Below are positions 1-7,515 of a stretch of 25,353 nt of DNA, piece after piece. The position numbers and the translations under genes are program-made. Origin of the DNA: Burkholderiaceae bacterium (GTDB lineage Bacteria > Pseudomonadota > Gammaproteobacteria > Burkholderiales > Burkholderiaceae); contig CANBPJ010000008.1 in NCBI GenBank assembly GCA_947371415.1, positions 1 through 25,353 of the forward strand, in the 5' to 3' direction. Positions within the stretch are counted from its first letter, which is position 1. Every line of letters begins with the position of its first letter. The notes below the pieces were generated by a model. The model saw only the letters and a list, made by a program, of their open reading frames with translations. It did no database searches and was not told the DNA's origin.

Positions 1-500
1 GCATGATCTTGGCAAACACCGGATTTCATGGCGAAGGATTGGGCGGCAGTCGTGGCGAAATTGGTTTGCCCGGGAAAGTAAAGTATGGAGTTTTGCACTG
101 CTGCAGCCAATGCCATGATTTCATCAATGGAATTTTTCTTTGGCAGGGAGGTAGAAAAAAACCCGAGCATTTCTGCTGTGGGCTCTGTCAAATTGGTTTG
201 TTGGAGTAAGTGATAGGGCGATACTGCCTTAGGCGCATCAATAAACTCAAATGCATCTTGTGTGTGTACTTCACCTTCTGCCTCAATCATCATCGAGGTG
301 TAGGAGGCCTCTTGGACAAAAATGCTACACAGATTTCCAAAGGCATCATGGGAGTTGCTGGCCTTGATGGGCGTACTCACCTTCCATTTATCAATTTTTT
401 GGCCTGCCATATCAGAAGGCGTGAGGCGTAACTCCTGAATGGAGTAGTGCACCGGTGTTTCATAACGGTATTCAGTACGGTGACGAATCTTCAGGTGCAT
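1..500 (-). CDS. Transglutaminase-like cysteine protease family protein, N-terminal part (runs off the window)
   Basis: The reverse strand from an ATG at 500-498 reads open to the window edge, giving 166 complete codons. It begins MHLKIRHRTEYRYETPVHYS, the usual opening of bacterial transglutaminase-like proteins with a beta-rich N-terminal domain. The visible part ends in GVCQDH (about residues 161-166), which carries the catalytic cysteine, Cys163; the His and Asp of the triad lie outside the window. The start is 8 bases after the alpha-E stop, so it is the third gene of the ATP-grasp/alpha-E/transglutaminase operon. Family members are predicted peptidases or amide-bond exchangers that trim or transfer products of the partner ATP-grasp enzyme. 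The substrate is unknown. The two forward-strand open frames over this region (3-431) are shadows. Confidence 0.9.
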   Translation of the reverse strand, partial: MHLKIRHRTEYRYETPVHYSIQELRLTPSDMAGQKIDKWKVSTPIKASNSHDAFGNLCSIFVQEASYTSMMIEAEGEVHTQDAFEFIDAPKAVSPYHLLQQTNLTEPTAEMLGFFSTSLPKKNSIDEIMALAAAVQNSILYFPGQTNFATTAAQSFAMKSGVCQDH

Positions 501-508
501 GGCGATCT

Positions 509-1489
509 TTAGGCTACTGCTAATGGAATAAGGTAGGCATTGCTGAATTCATCAGCAATGTGATTAATTCGCTCAAGGAATTCTTCGATGAATTCTTCCA
601 GCCCTTGTGAAAAGACTTCATCAATATCGGAATAATCCAGGCTGGCTTTGAGCTTACCAAGCAGCCGTTCAATTTCTTTAGATTGCTGATTCTTGACCTC
701 GGAAATTAATGGAATCAGCTCATTGACGCAGCAAACCAGTGACCGCGGCATCTGCCTATTAAAAATCAAGAGTTGCGCTACCTGCTTTGGCGTTACTTGA
801 TCTGAATAGATTTGGCGATAGATTTCAAAAGCGGAGACTGAGCGCAGAAGGGCGGCCCAGTGATAGAAGTCAAAGAAGTCTCCATCAGCTCCATCGGCAT
901 CGGCTTTATCTTCTGTGCGCAATACTTTGAGTGCTGCCGGGTCTTCATATTTAGTTTGTAGAATACGGGCGGTATTGTCTGCACGCTCTAAAAGTGTTCC
1001 GACATTCATAAAATAGAAGGCTTCATTCTTGAGCATGGTGCCATGCATTACACCTCTGAATAAATGGCAGCGATGCTTGACCCACTCAAGAAGCCTGCTA
1101 GGGTCTGCTTGAGTGCGTGCCTCAAGAATGTGTTGTAACTCTAACCAGGTGGTATTTTGGGTTTCCCATGCCTCGGAGGTAATTCTTCCTCGAATGACGC
1201 GCGCATTTTCACGGGCAGCAAACAGACAAGATACGATGCTAGAAGGATTGCTGGTCTCGTAGATCATGAAATCCAGTACATTCTCGCGGTTGATGGCCTT
1301 GTACTGTTTTAGGAATGCATCTTCTAATTTCGAGATCGTCAGTAATTTTTTCCAACTCTGCTCTAAAAATTCTGCAGGTTGTGGAAGTAGGGATGTTTGA
1401 TGATTGACATCCAACATGCGTGCAGTGTTTTCTGCTCGCTCTGTATAGCGGGCCATCCAGTAAAGGCAATCGGCGGTACGGCTCAACAT
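509..1489 (-). CDS. Alpha-E domain-containing protein (DUF403 type)
   Basis: This 326-residue protein is all-helical in character. Its opening, MLSRTADCLYWMARYTERAE, is the family hallmark of alpha-E proteins, and the length is usual. No catalytic motif is known for the family. It is almost always encoded beside a circularly permuted ATP-grasp protein and a transglutaminase, as here, with 13 bases to the upstream gene and 8 to the downstream one. Comparative genomics treats it as an accessory or peptide-modifying partner in an amidoligase system, and that role is inference. The gene looks intact. Confidence 0.9.
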   Translation of the reverse strand: MLSRTADCLYWMARYTERAENTARMLDVNHQTSLLPQPAEFLEQSWKKLLTISKLEDAFLKQYKAINRENVLDFMIYETSNPSSIVSCLFAARENARVIRGRITSEAWETQNTTWLELQHILEARTQADPSRLLEWVKHRCHLFRGVMHGTMLKNEAFYFMNVGTLLERADNTARILQTKYEDPAALKVLRTEDKADADGADGDFFDFYHWAALLRSVSAFEIYRQIYSDQVTPKQVAQLLIFNRQMPRSLVCCVNELIPLISEVKNQQSKEIERLLGKLKASLDYSDIDEVFSQGLEEFIEEFLERINHIADEFSNAYLIPLAVA

Positions 1490-1502
1490 ATTGCTTATCC
1501 CT

Positions 1503-2915
1503 TTATTCTTCTAGTACCCAGGTGTCTTTAGTGCCGCCACCTTGAGAGGAGTTAACAACCAAAGAGCCTTCCTTGAGGGCAACGCGGGTGAGGCCGCCTG
1601 GAACCATCTTGATGGTCTTGCCTGACAATACAAAGGGACGTAAATCAATATGACGTGGGGCTACTCCAGACTCAACAAATGTTGGGCAGGTAGAAAGCGC
1701 AAGCGTTGGCTGGGCGATGTATTTGTCTGGATTGGCAATCAGATGCCCTCTAAATTTTTCAATCTCTGCTTTAGTTGAGGCGGGACCCACTAGCATGCCG
1801 TATCCACCAGCACCATGCGTTAACTTCACAACCAACTTATCTAAATTCGCTAGGGTGTAAGCAAGGTCATCTGGCTTACGGCACTGGAAGGTGGGGACAT
1901 TATTGAGGATTGGCTTTTCACCGAGGTAGAACTCAATCATGTCGGGAACATAAGGGTAGATTGACTTGTCATCAGCAATACCGGTGCCAATAGCATTGGC
2001 CAAGGTGACATTACCGGCGCGGTGTGCCGAGAGTAGTCCGGCAACACCAAGGGTGGAGTCAGAGCGGAATGCTAGGGGGTCTAAGAAGTCGTCATCGACG
2101 CGGCGATAAATGACATCAACGCGCTCAGGCCCTTGAGTGGTCCGCATAAATACTTGTTCGTTTTTCACAAACAAATCTTTGCCTTCAACCAATTCCACGC
2201 CCATTTGCTGGGCTAGGTAGCTATGTTCAAAATAAGCAGAGTTGTACATGCCTGGAGTCAGTACGACTACATTGGGTTTTTTTACATCATCAGGCTTAAC
2301 TGACTTTAAGCACTCCAGCAGAAAATCGGGGTAGTGCTCAACAGGAGCAACGCGATATTTTTGGAATAAATCTGGGAAGAGGCGCATCATCATCTTGCGG
2401 TCTTCCACCATATAAGAAACGCCTGACGGCACACGCAAGTTATCTTCTAGGACATAGAACTCACCCTCACCAGCGCGCACAAGATCAATGCCAGCGATCT
2501 GGGCGTAAATATCGCGCGGTACATTGACGTTGCGCATCTCGGGGCGATATTGCGCATTGTTATAGATTTGTTCGGCGGGAATAATTCCTGCTTTGATAAT
2601 GTCTTCATCGTGATAGACGTCGTAGATAAAGCGGTTGAGTGCTTTGACTCGCTGACGTAATCCTGCTTCGAGTTGCTCCCATTCTTTGGCAGTAAAAATG
2701 CGGGGTACTTGATCGAAGGGAATCGTTCTCTCAGATCCAAGATCGTCACCGTAGACGGCAAAAGTAATACCCACTCTTCGGAAGATCAGATCAGCTTCAG
2801 CGCGTTTGAGACCCATGAGGGTGTCGCTCTGCTGTTTTAGCCAGTTATGAAAAACTTGGTAATGGGGGCGCGCTTTTCCGCTGGCGTCGAGCATTTCGTC
2901 AAAAGGCAATTTCAT
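1503..2915 (-). CDS. Circularly permuted ATP-grasp type 2 protein (DUF404/DUF407), putative amidoligase
   Basis: This 470-residue protein has the expected family length. The N-terminal half carries the diagnostic EDNLRVPSG (about residues 157-165) followed by SYMVEDRKMMMR. The C-terminal half has KLTHGAGGYGMLVG (about 364-377), a glycine-rich nucleotide-binding loop, then RHIDLRPFVLSG. ATP-grasp enzymes activate a carboxylate as an acyl-phosphate and join it to an amine. Members of this permuted class are predicted to make small peptides or add amino acids to proteins, but the true substrate is not established. It is the first gene of a three-gene operon with alpha-E and transglutaminase proteins. 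The ATG at 2915-2913 follows a 151-base intergenic region containing an NtrC-like palindrome at 2979-2995. Confidence 0.92.
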   Translation of the reverse strand: MKLPFDEMLDASGKARPHYQVFHNWLKQQSDTLMGLKRAEADLIFRRVGITFAVYGDDLGSERTIPFDQVPRIFTAKEWEQLEAGLRQRVKALNRFIYDVYHDEDIIKAGIIPAEQIYNNAQYRPEMRNVNVPRDIYAQIAGIDLVRAGEGEFYVLEDNLRVPSGVSYMVEDRKMMMRLFPDLFQKYRVAPVEHYPDFLLECLKSVKPDDVKKPNVVVLTPGMYNSAYFEHSYLAQQMGVELVEGKDLFVKNEQVFMRTTQGPERVDVIYRRVDDDFLDPLAFRSDSTLGVAGLLSAHRAGNVTLANAIGTGIADDKSIYPYVPDMIEFYLGEKPILNNVPTFQCRKPDDLAYTLANLDKLVVKLTHGAGGYGMLVGPASTKAEIEKFRGHLIANPDKYIAQPTLALSTCPTFVESGVAPRHIDLRPFVLSGKTIKMVPGGLTRVALKEGSLVVNSSQGGGTKDTWVLEE

Positions 2916-2978
2916 AATTACAAACTAATGCCTTTGCTTGCGTGAGAAATTTGGAGATGAGGCAGCATGGTGCCGTAA

Positions 2979-2995
2979 TGCACTTAATTGGTGCA
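2979..2995 (-). promoter_or_regulatory. Possible NtrC-type operator upstream of the ATP-grasp operon
   Basis: On the reverse strand this reads TGCACCAATTAAGTGCA, with perfect arms TGCAC and GTGCA separated by seven bases. The enterobacterial NtrC consensus is TGCACC-N5-GGTGCA, and 11 of its 12 specified bases match. The site lies 64 bases before the ATP-grasp start codon. I could not find a convincing sigma-54 -24/-12 element. The nearest candidate, CGGCACCATGCTGCC (2960-2974), has its downstream GC one base off, and it is very close to the palindrome. The binding protein is therefore an inference. Confidence 0.35.
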
Positions 2996-3066
2996 AAAAT
3001 GCTCAGCTTTGAATGCTATAGGGCTATCCGCCCCCAATCTCAGCATACTCCAGCAGTTTTGCCTGA

Positions 3067-3519
3067 TTAGGCGTTGAGATCGCCCCTGGCAATTCGGCCT
3101 TTTTGAACTTCCCATTCGCGCTCTTTGGTGGCTGCGCGTTTGTCATGCTGTTTCTTACCTCGAGCTAAACCAATCTCGCATTTCACATTCCCCTTCGAGA
3201 AATGCAAATTCAGAGGAACCAGGGTGTAGCCCTTTTGTTCAACCTTGCCAATGAGTTTTTTAATTTCAATCGCATTGAGCAAGAGTTTGCGAGTGCGGGT
3301 GCTATCAGGAACGATATGGGTAGAGGCTGAAAGTAGGGGGGTGATGTGGCAGCCGATCAGGAATAGCTCCGCCTGACGGATGACGACATACGCTTCTTTG
3401 ACGTGCACGCGACCAGCGCGGATGGCTTTCACTTCCCAGCCTTCCAGAACCAGCCCTGCCTCGAACCGTTCCTCGATAAAATAATCGAAGAAGGCTTTTT
3501 TGTTATCGACGATACTCAT
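3067..3519 (-). CDS. smpB: SsrA-binding protein SmpB
   Basis: SmpB binds tmRNA and delivers it to stalled ribosomes for trans-translation. The 150-residue length is typical. The N-terminal part has DYFIEERFEAGLVLEGWEVK with KAIRAGRVHVKEAYV after it, the tmRNA-binding OB-fold region. Further on are LLNAIEIKKL and GYTLVPLNLHF, then KCEIGLARGKKQHDKR and a basic C-terminal tail that enters the ribosome decoding site. It is divergent from ratA with only 26 bases between the start codons, so each promoter probably lies in or near the other gene. Conservation of smpB next to ratA-rnfH across proteobacteria supports the call. The reverse-strand leader has a GAGAAG Shine-Dalgarno-like stretch. Confidence 0.97.
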   Translation of the reverse strand: MSIVDNKKAFFDYFIEERFEAGLVLEGWEVKAIRAGRVHVKEAYVVIRQAELFLIGCHITPLLSASTHIVPDSTRTRKLLLNAIEIKKLIGKVEQKGYTLVPLNLHFSKGNVKCEIGLARGKKQHDKRAATKEREWEVQKGRIARGDLNA

Positions 3520-3545
3520 ATTTATTTAGCTTCTCAAGAACGATT

Positions 3546-3980
3546 ATGGCAGACGTCAACAAGACCGTTTTAATTGGCCAATCAGCCGACCGCATGTATG
3601 GCTTAGTAACCGACGTTGCTCGCTACCCTGAGTTCTTGCCCTGGTGCGGCGGAGTGGAAATTTTTGAGCAAACTGAGACTGTTTTAGATGCCAAAATCAA
3701 TATTCACTTCAAGGGCATCAATCAGTACTTTCATACCCGAAACGTCAATCATCGCCCAGAAACCATTGATATGGTCTTTGTGGATGGCCCTTTTAAGCAT
3801 TTTTCAGGACAGTGGAACTTTATCCCCCTGAAGGAAGATGCCTGCAAGGTCGAATTTAAGCTCCATTGGGAGTTCAAGAGCGTGATTCTCGATAAGATCA
3901 TCGGCCCTGTTTTTGGGCACATTGCTGGCACTTTTGTAGATTGCTTTGTGAAGCGAGCTGAAGACCTGTATGGGCAGTAG
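3546..3980 (+). CDS. ratA: RatA/Coq10-type START-domain protein (ubiquinone-binding / ribosome-association factor family)
   Basis: The 144-residue product is a polyketide cyclase/START-type protein of the Coq10 and RatA family. Visible family features are a conserved N-terminal strand (ADVNKTVLIGQSADRMYGLV), then RYPEFLPWC and MVFVDGPFKHFSGQW, and a C-terminal helix ending VKRAEDLYGQ. In E. coli RatA was reported to block 70S ribosome assembly, while Coq10 homologs bind ubiquinone; which role applies here is not decided by sequence. It starts 26 bases from divergent smpB and its last 11 bases overlap rnfH, the usual ratA-ratB pairing. No DNA-binding antitoxin is present, so a classical toxin-antitoxin interpretation is weak. 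Confidence 0.9.
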   Translation: MADVNKTVLIGQSADRMYGLVTDVARYPEFLPWCGGVEIFEQTETVLDAKINIHFKGINQYFHTRNVNHRPETIDMVFVDGPFKHFSGQWNFIPLKEDACKVEFKLHWEFKSVILDKIIGPVFGHIAGTFVDCFVKRAEDLYGQ

Positions 3981-4329
3981 GCCTTTTCTGGCCCTGAACA
4001 TCCTCATCTGCGATGCTAGGGGTGTCGATCCCAGGCTGATACCTTTTGTCTTGGAATTGAACCCTCATGAGAATCCTACAGTTGGCTTAGTCCTCCAAAA
4101 GGCCGGCATTGCAACAGCTTCTGATGACCCAGTGCTAGCTAGAAAAGGCTGTTTTGGCGTGTTTGGCAAGCGCAAGGATTGGGATAGCCCCATTTATGAT
4201 GGTGACCGCCTTGAGCTGTACTCAAAGCTTCTGGTAGATCCCAAGGCCGTGCGCCGAAAGAAGGCCAATCAGAACCAAGATGCCAAATTCCAGGCGGCTG
4301 CAGCTAAAAGAAAGGCCAGGAGGCTATAA
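3970..4329 (+). CDS. rnfH: RnfH/RatB family ubiquitin-like (beta-grasp) protein
   Basis: The 119-residue product contains a small beta-grasp domain with LNILICDARGVDPRLIPFVL, the segment VGLVLQKAGIA, and a FGKRKDWDSPIYDGDRLELY stretch typical of RnfH. A lysine/arginine-rich tail follows (KKANQNQDAKFQAAAAKRKA). RnfH was named from the Rnf electron-transport cluster, but in most proteobacteria it sits beside ratA, and its molecular role is unclear. The ATG lies inside the end of ratA (11-base overlap), so translation is probably coupled. Its stop codon is embedded in a perfect TATAAT likely to serve guaB. Confidence 0.9.
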   Translation: MGSRPFLALNILICDARGVDPRLIPFVLELNPHENPTVGLVLQKAGIATASDDPVLARKGCFGVFGKRKDWDSPIYDGDRLELYSKLLVDPKAVRRKKANQNQDAKFQAAAAKRKARRL

Positions 4330-4330
4330 T
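4325..4330 (+). promoter_or_regulatory. Candidate guaB promoter -10 element
   Basis: A perfect TATAAT overlaps the rnfH stop codon, 25 bases before the guaB ATG. A transcript starting about seven bases downstream would have a leader of roughly 20 nucleotides containing a TAGGGG-like ribosome-binding sequence. No good -35 hexamer is seen at 16-18 bases upstream (bases near 4301-4308 read as variants of CAGCTAAA), so this is a weak prediction. Confidence 0.35.
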
Positions 4331-4355
4331 CGATTTTTGTGACTAGGGGTTTTGC

Positions 4356-5822
4356 ATGCGACTCATTCAAAAAGCACTCACTTTTGACGATGTGCTCCTC
4401 GTACCGGCTTATTCTTCGGTACTTCCTCGAGATGCCAGCTTGGCAAGTAAGTTAACTCGAGATATTTCACTCAATACACCATTGGTGTCAGCAGCTATGG
4501 ACACGGTTACCGAAGGTCGGTTGGCAATTGCCATGGCCAGCGAGGGTGGCATTGGGATTGTTCATAAAAATCTCAAACCTGCCGAGCAAGCTAGAGAAGT
4601 TGCCAAGGTAAAGCGTTACGAGTCTGGCATTTTGCGTGATCCTATTACGGTAGGGCCCGATGCCACGTTGCGCCAGGTTATTCAACTCTCTCGCGAACAT
4701 GGTTTCTCCGGATTTCCAGTGCTTACTGGCAAAGAAGTAGTCGGCATTATTACCAACCGTGACTTGCGCTTTGAAGAAGACTTGGATGCGCCGGTAAAAA
4801 CCAAGATGACTCAGCGTGAACGTTTGATTACCGTTAAAGAGGGCTGCTCTTTAGAAGAAGCAAAGCGCTTGATGAGCCAGCATCGCTTAGAACGTGTGCT
4901 GGTAGTTAACGACAAGTTTGAACTGCGCGGCCTGATTACCGTTAAAGATATTTTAAAAGCCACCGAGCATCCAAATGCTTGTAAAGACAGTGAAGGTAAG
5001 TTGCGCGTTGGCGCGGCTGTCGGCGTAGGTCCTGATAACGATGAGCGTATTGAACTATTGGTTCGTGCAGGCGTGGATGTCATTGTGGTTGATACCGCTC
5101 ATGGCCACAGTCAGGGCGTATTGGATCGCGTGAAGTGGGTTAAGAAAAACTATCCTCATGTTCAAGTGATTGGCGGAAACATTGCTACTGGTGATGCTGC
5201 CAGAGCGTTGGCCGATCATGGTGCTGATGGCGTTAAGGTAGGTATTGGCCCCGGTTCTATTTGCACAACCCGCATTGTTGCTGGTGTTGGCGTTCCGCAA
5301 ATTAGCGCAATTGTGAATGTGGCTGCCGCACTCAAGGGCACCGGTATTCCTTTAATTGCTGATGGCGGTGTGCGTTACTCAGGTGACGTTGCTAAAGCCT
5401 TAGCTGCTGGTGCAAGCTCCGTCATGATGGGTGGCCTCTTTGCCGGCACTGAAGAAGCCCCTGGTGAAGTCTTTTTATACCAAGGCCGCTCTTACAAGAG
5501 CTATCGTGGCATGGGATCTTTGGGCGCGATGGCAGATGGTTCGGCCGATCGTTATTTCCAGAGCGATATTAGTGCGGCGAATGCTGAGAAGCTCGTTCCG
5601 GAAGGTATTGAAGGCCAAGTTCCTTACAAGGGTAGCGTGCTCGCGATCTTGCACCAACTGACTGGTGGTATTCGTTCATCAATGGGCTATCTTGGTTGCA
5701 AGACAATTGAAGAGCTTCATGAGAAAGCCAATTTTGTGGAAATTACTTCAGCAGGCGTACGCGAGTCGCATGTTCATGATGTGAAGATCACGAAGGAAGC
5801 GCCGAATTACCATATTGATTAA
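4356..5822 (+). CDS. guaB: Inosine-5'-monophosphate dehydrogenase
   Basis: GuaB oxidises IMP to XMP with NAD+, the committed step of GMP synthesis. The 488-residue product opens with KALTFDDVLLVPAYS. Two CBS domains lie at about residues 95-205 between halves of the TIM barrel. The active-site loop GPGSICTTRIVAGVG places the catalytic cysteine at Cys303. The flap RGMGSLGAM and the C-terminal GGIRSSMGYLGC are conserved. The length matches the bacterial norm. guaA follows after 49 bases, so both steps from IMP to GMP are probably co-transcribed. The start is preceded by an AGGGG-type ribosome-binding site. Confidence 0.98.
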   Translation: MRLIQKALTFDDVLLVPAYSSVLPRDASLASKLTRDISLNTPLVSAAMDTVTEGRLAIAMASEGGIGIVHKNLKPAEQAREVAKVKRYESGILRDPITVGPDATLRQVIQLSREHGFSGFPVLTGKEVVGIITNRDLRFEEDLDAPVKTKMTQRERLITVKEGCSLEEAKRLMSQHRLERVLVVNDKFELRGLITVKDILKATEHPNACKDSEGKLRVGAAVGVGPDNDERIELLVRAGVDVIVVDTAHGHSQGVLDRVKWVKKNYPHVQVIGGNIATGDAARALADHGADGVKVGIGPGSICTTRIVAGVGVPQISAIVNVAAALKGTGIPLIADGGVRYSGDVAKALAAGASSVMMGGLFAGTEEAPGEVFLYQGRSYKSYRGMGSLGAMADGSADRYFQSDISAANAEKLVPEGIEGQVPYKGSVLAILHQLTGGIRSSMGYLGCKTIEELHEKANFVEITSAGVRESHVHDVKITKEAPNYHID

Positions 5823-5835
5823 TAAGTAAACAAAA

Positions 5836-5871
5836 GCTGAAATTAAGGCTGAATTTAAGACTGATTCTTTC
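5836..5871 (+). repeat. 12-base tandem repeat in the guaB-guaA gap
   Basis: Two adjacent 12-base units, GCTGAAATTAAG (5836-5847) and GCTGAATTTAAG (5848-5859), differ at one base. A third, degenerate unit, ACTGATTCTTTC (5860-5871), ends directly at the guaA GTG. The units are a multiple of three and in frame with guaA; the in-frame stop TAA at 5827-5829 bounds them. They contain no ATG, GTG or TTG in that frame. They look like a local slippage duplication in a leader. Confidence 0.6.
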
Positions 5872-7479
5872 GTGCACGACAAAATACTGATTCTCGACTT
5901 TGGTTCACAAGTCACCCAACTCATTGCTAGGCGTGTGCGTGATGCACGCGTTTATTCTGAAATCCATCCTTATGATTGCGATCCAGAATTCATCCGCAAA
6001 TTTATTCAAGAGCAGGGCGGTAAGGGAATTATTCTTTCCGGTGGACCAAGTTCTGTCACAGAGGATGGCAGTCCTCGTGCGCCGCAAATCGTTTTTGAAT
6101 TAGGTGTTCCTGTTCTTGGTATTTGCTACGGCATGCAAACCATGGCAACCCAATTGGGTGGTGCCGTTGCTTCTGCTGAGTCTCTGGGTAAAGCTCGCGA
6201 GTTTGGCTACTCTGAAGTGCGTGCTCATGGCCACACCAATTTGCTTAAGGGTATTCAAGACTTTTCTACTAGTGAAGGCCACGGCATTCTGAAGGTGTGG
6301 ATGAGTCATGGTGATTCAGTAACTATATTGCCGCCCGCATTTAAGTTAATGGCCTCAACAGAGTCTTGCCCAATTGCAGGCATGGCTGATGAAGAGCGCC
6401 GTTTCTACGCATTCCAGTTCCACCCTGAAGTAACTCATACCCTGCAGGGCGAGGCTATATTGGGTCGCTTTGTGCACGAGATCTGTGGCTGTAAGCCAGA
6501 CTGGGTCATGGGCGATTACATTAGTGAAGCAGTTGAAAGCATTCGCAAGCAAGTCGGGGATGATGAGGTCATTCTGGGCTTGTCGGGCGGCGTGGATTCC
6601 AGTGTCGCTGCGGCATTAATTCATCGTGCCATTGGTGATCAACTCACTTGTGTATTTGTAGATCATGGCTTGCTTCGTTTAAACGAAGGCGATATGGTGA
6701 TGGAGATGTTTGCACGTAATCTCGGCGTTAAAGTGATTCGTGTAGATGCGAAAGAGCAGTTTATGTCTGAGCTCGCAGGCGTCGCCGATCCTGAAGCCAA
6801 GCGCAAAATCATCGGTAAGGAATTCGTTGAGATTTTCCAAGCTGAGTCCGGCAAGATTGCAAACGCCAAGTGGCTTGCTCAAGGGACTATTTATCCCGAT
6901 GTGATTGAGTCTGCTGGTAAAGGTAAAAAGGGCGCGCATACGATTAAGAGTCACCATAACGTTGGTGGTCTACCTGAAGATATGCATCTCAAGCTGCTTG
7001 AGCCATTGCGTGAATTATTTAAAGATGAGGTGCGTGAACTTGGCGTTGCTTTAGGTTTGCCACGTGAGATGGTCTATCGCCATCCATTCCCAGGGCCTGG
7101 CCTTGGTGTTCGCATTTTGGGTGAGGTTAAAGCAGAATTCGCCAGTCTTTTGCAACGTGCTGATGCCATTTTCATTGAAGAGTTGCGTAATACGATTGAT
7201 GAGGCGAGTCAAAAGTCTTGGTATGACCTGACTAGCCAAGCTTTTGCTGTGTTCTTGCCAGTGAAGTCTGTTGGCGTCATGGGCGATGGTAGAACCTATG
7301 AATATGTTGTAGCCTTGCGAGCAGTTCAAACGCAAGACTTTATGACCGCCCATTGGGCTCACTTGCCACATGAATTGCTTGGCAAGGTATCGAATCGCAT
7401 CATTAATGAAGTGCGTGGTATCAATCGTGTGGTCTACGACATTAGCGGAAAACCTCCGGCAACTATTGAGTGGGAATAG
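5872..7479 (+). CDS. guaA: GMP synthase (glutamine-hydrolysing)
   Basis: GuaA amidates XMP to GMP using ATP and glutamine. The 535-residue product has an N-terminal class I glutamine amidotransferase domain with the nucleophile in GICYGMQ (Cys85) and HPEV (His184, Glu186). The ATP pyrophosphatase domain has the PP-loop LSGGVDSS (about 237-244). The C-terminal dimerisation/XMP-binding domain carries RHPFPGPGLGVRILGE and ends KPPATIEWE, as in E. coli GuaA. The start is GTG at 5872: it places ILILDFGSQ at the usual N-terminal position, and an in-frame stop at 5827-5829 limits extension. It follows guaB by 49 bases, partly made of a short tandem repeat. Confidence 0.98.
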   Translation: MHDKILILDFGSQVTQLIARRVRDARVYSEIHPYDCDPEFIRKFIQEQGGKGIILSGGPSSVTEDGSPRAPQIVFELGVPVLGICYGMQTMATQLGGAVASAESLGKAREFGYSEVRAHGHTNLLKGIQDFSTSEGHGILKVWMSHGDSVTILPPAFKLMASTESCPIAGMADEERRFYAFQFHPEVTHTLQGEAILGRFVHEICGCKPDWVMGDYISEAVESIRKQVGDDEVILGLSGGVDSSVAAALIHRAIGDQLTCVFVDHGLLRLNEGDMVMEMFARNLGVKVIRVDAKEQFMSELAGVADPEAKRKIIGKEFVEIFQAESGKIANAKWLAQGTIYPDVIESAGKGKKGAHTIKSHHNVGGLPEDMHLKLLEPLRELFKDEVRELGVALGLPREMVYRHPFPGPGLGVRILGEVKAEFASLLQRADAIFIEELRNTIDEASQKSWYDLTSQAFAVFLPVKSVGVMGDGRTYEYVVALRAVQTQDFMTAHWAHLPHELLGKVSNRIINEVRGINRVVYDISGKPPATIEWE

Positions 7480-7495
7480 GCAGCTTTAGTCTGCC
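7479..7495 (+). terminator. Small hairpin just after guaA, possible weak terminator
   Basis: GGCAG (7479-7483) and CTGCC (7491-7495) form a perfect five-base stem with loop CTTTAGT, starting at the last base of the guaA stop codon. Only a short T run (GTTTCCC) follows, so strong intrinsic termination is unlikely. It may reduce read-through into the next gene or protect the 3' end of the guaBA message. Confidence 0.3.
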
Positions 7496-7515
7496 GTTTC
7501 CCTGCTCCTATTTCC

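Noticed and set aside
3..431. Two forward-strand open frames at the window start
   Set aside because: They lie opposite a clear transglutaminase-like coding sequence on the reverse strand and their translations show no family resemblance.
2960..2974. Sigma-54 promoter CGGCACCATGCTGCC on the reverse strand
   Set aside because: The GG and GC pairs are separated by nine bases instead of ten, and the element almost abuts the NtrC-like site; too poor to annotate as a promoter.
3010..3060. Intrinsic terminator after smpB (reverse strand GGGC-GGATA-GCCC)
   Set aside because: The stem is only four base pairs and is followed by TATAGC, not a T run.
3546..4329. ratA-rnfH as a toxin-antitoxin module
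   Set aside because: RnfH is a beta-grasp protein with no recognised antitoxin or DNA-binding features, and the pair is a conserved housekeeping neighbour of smpB.
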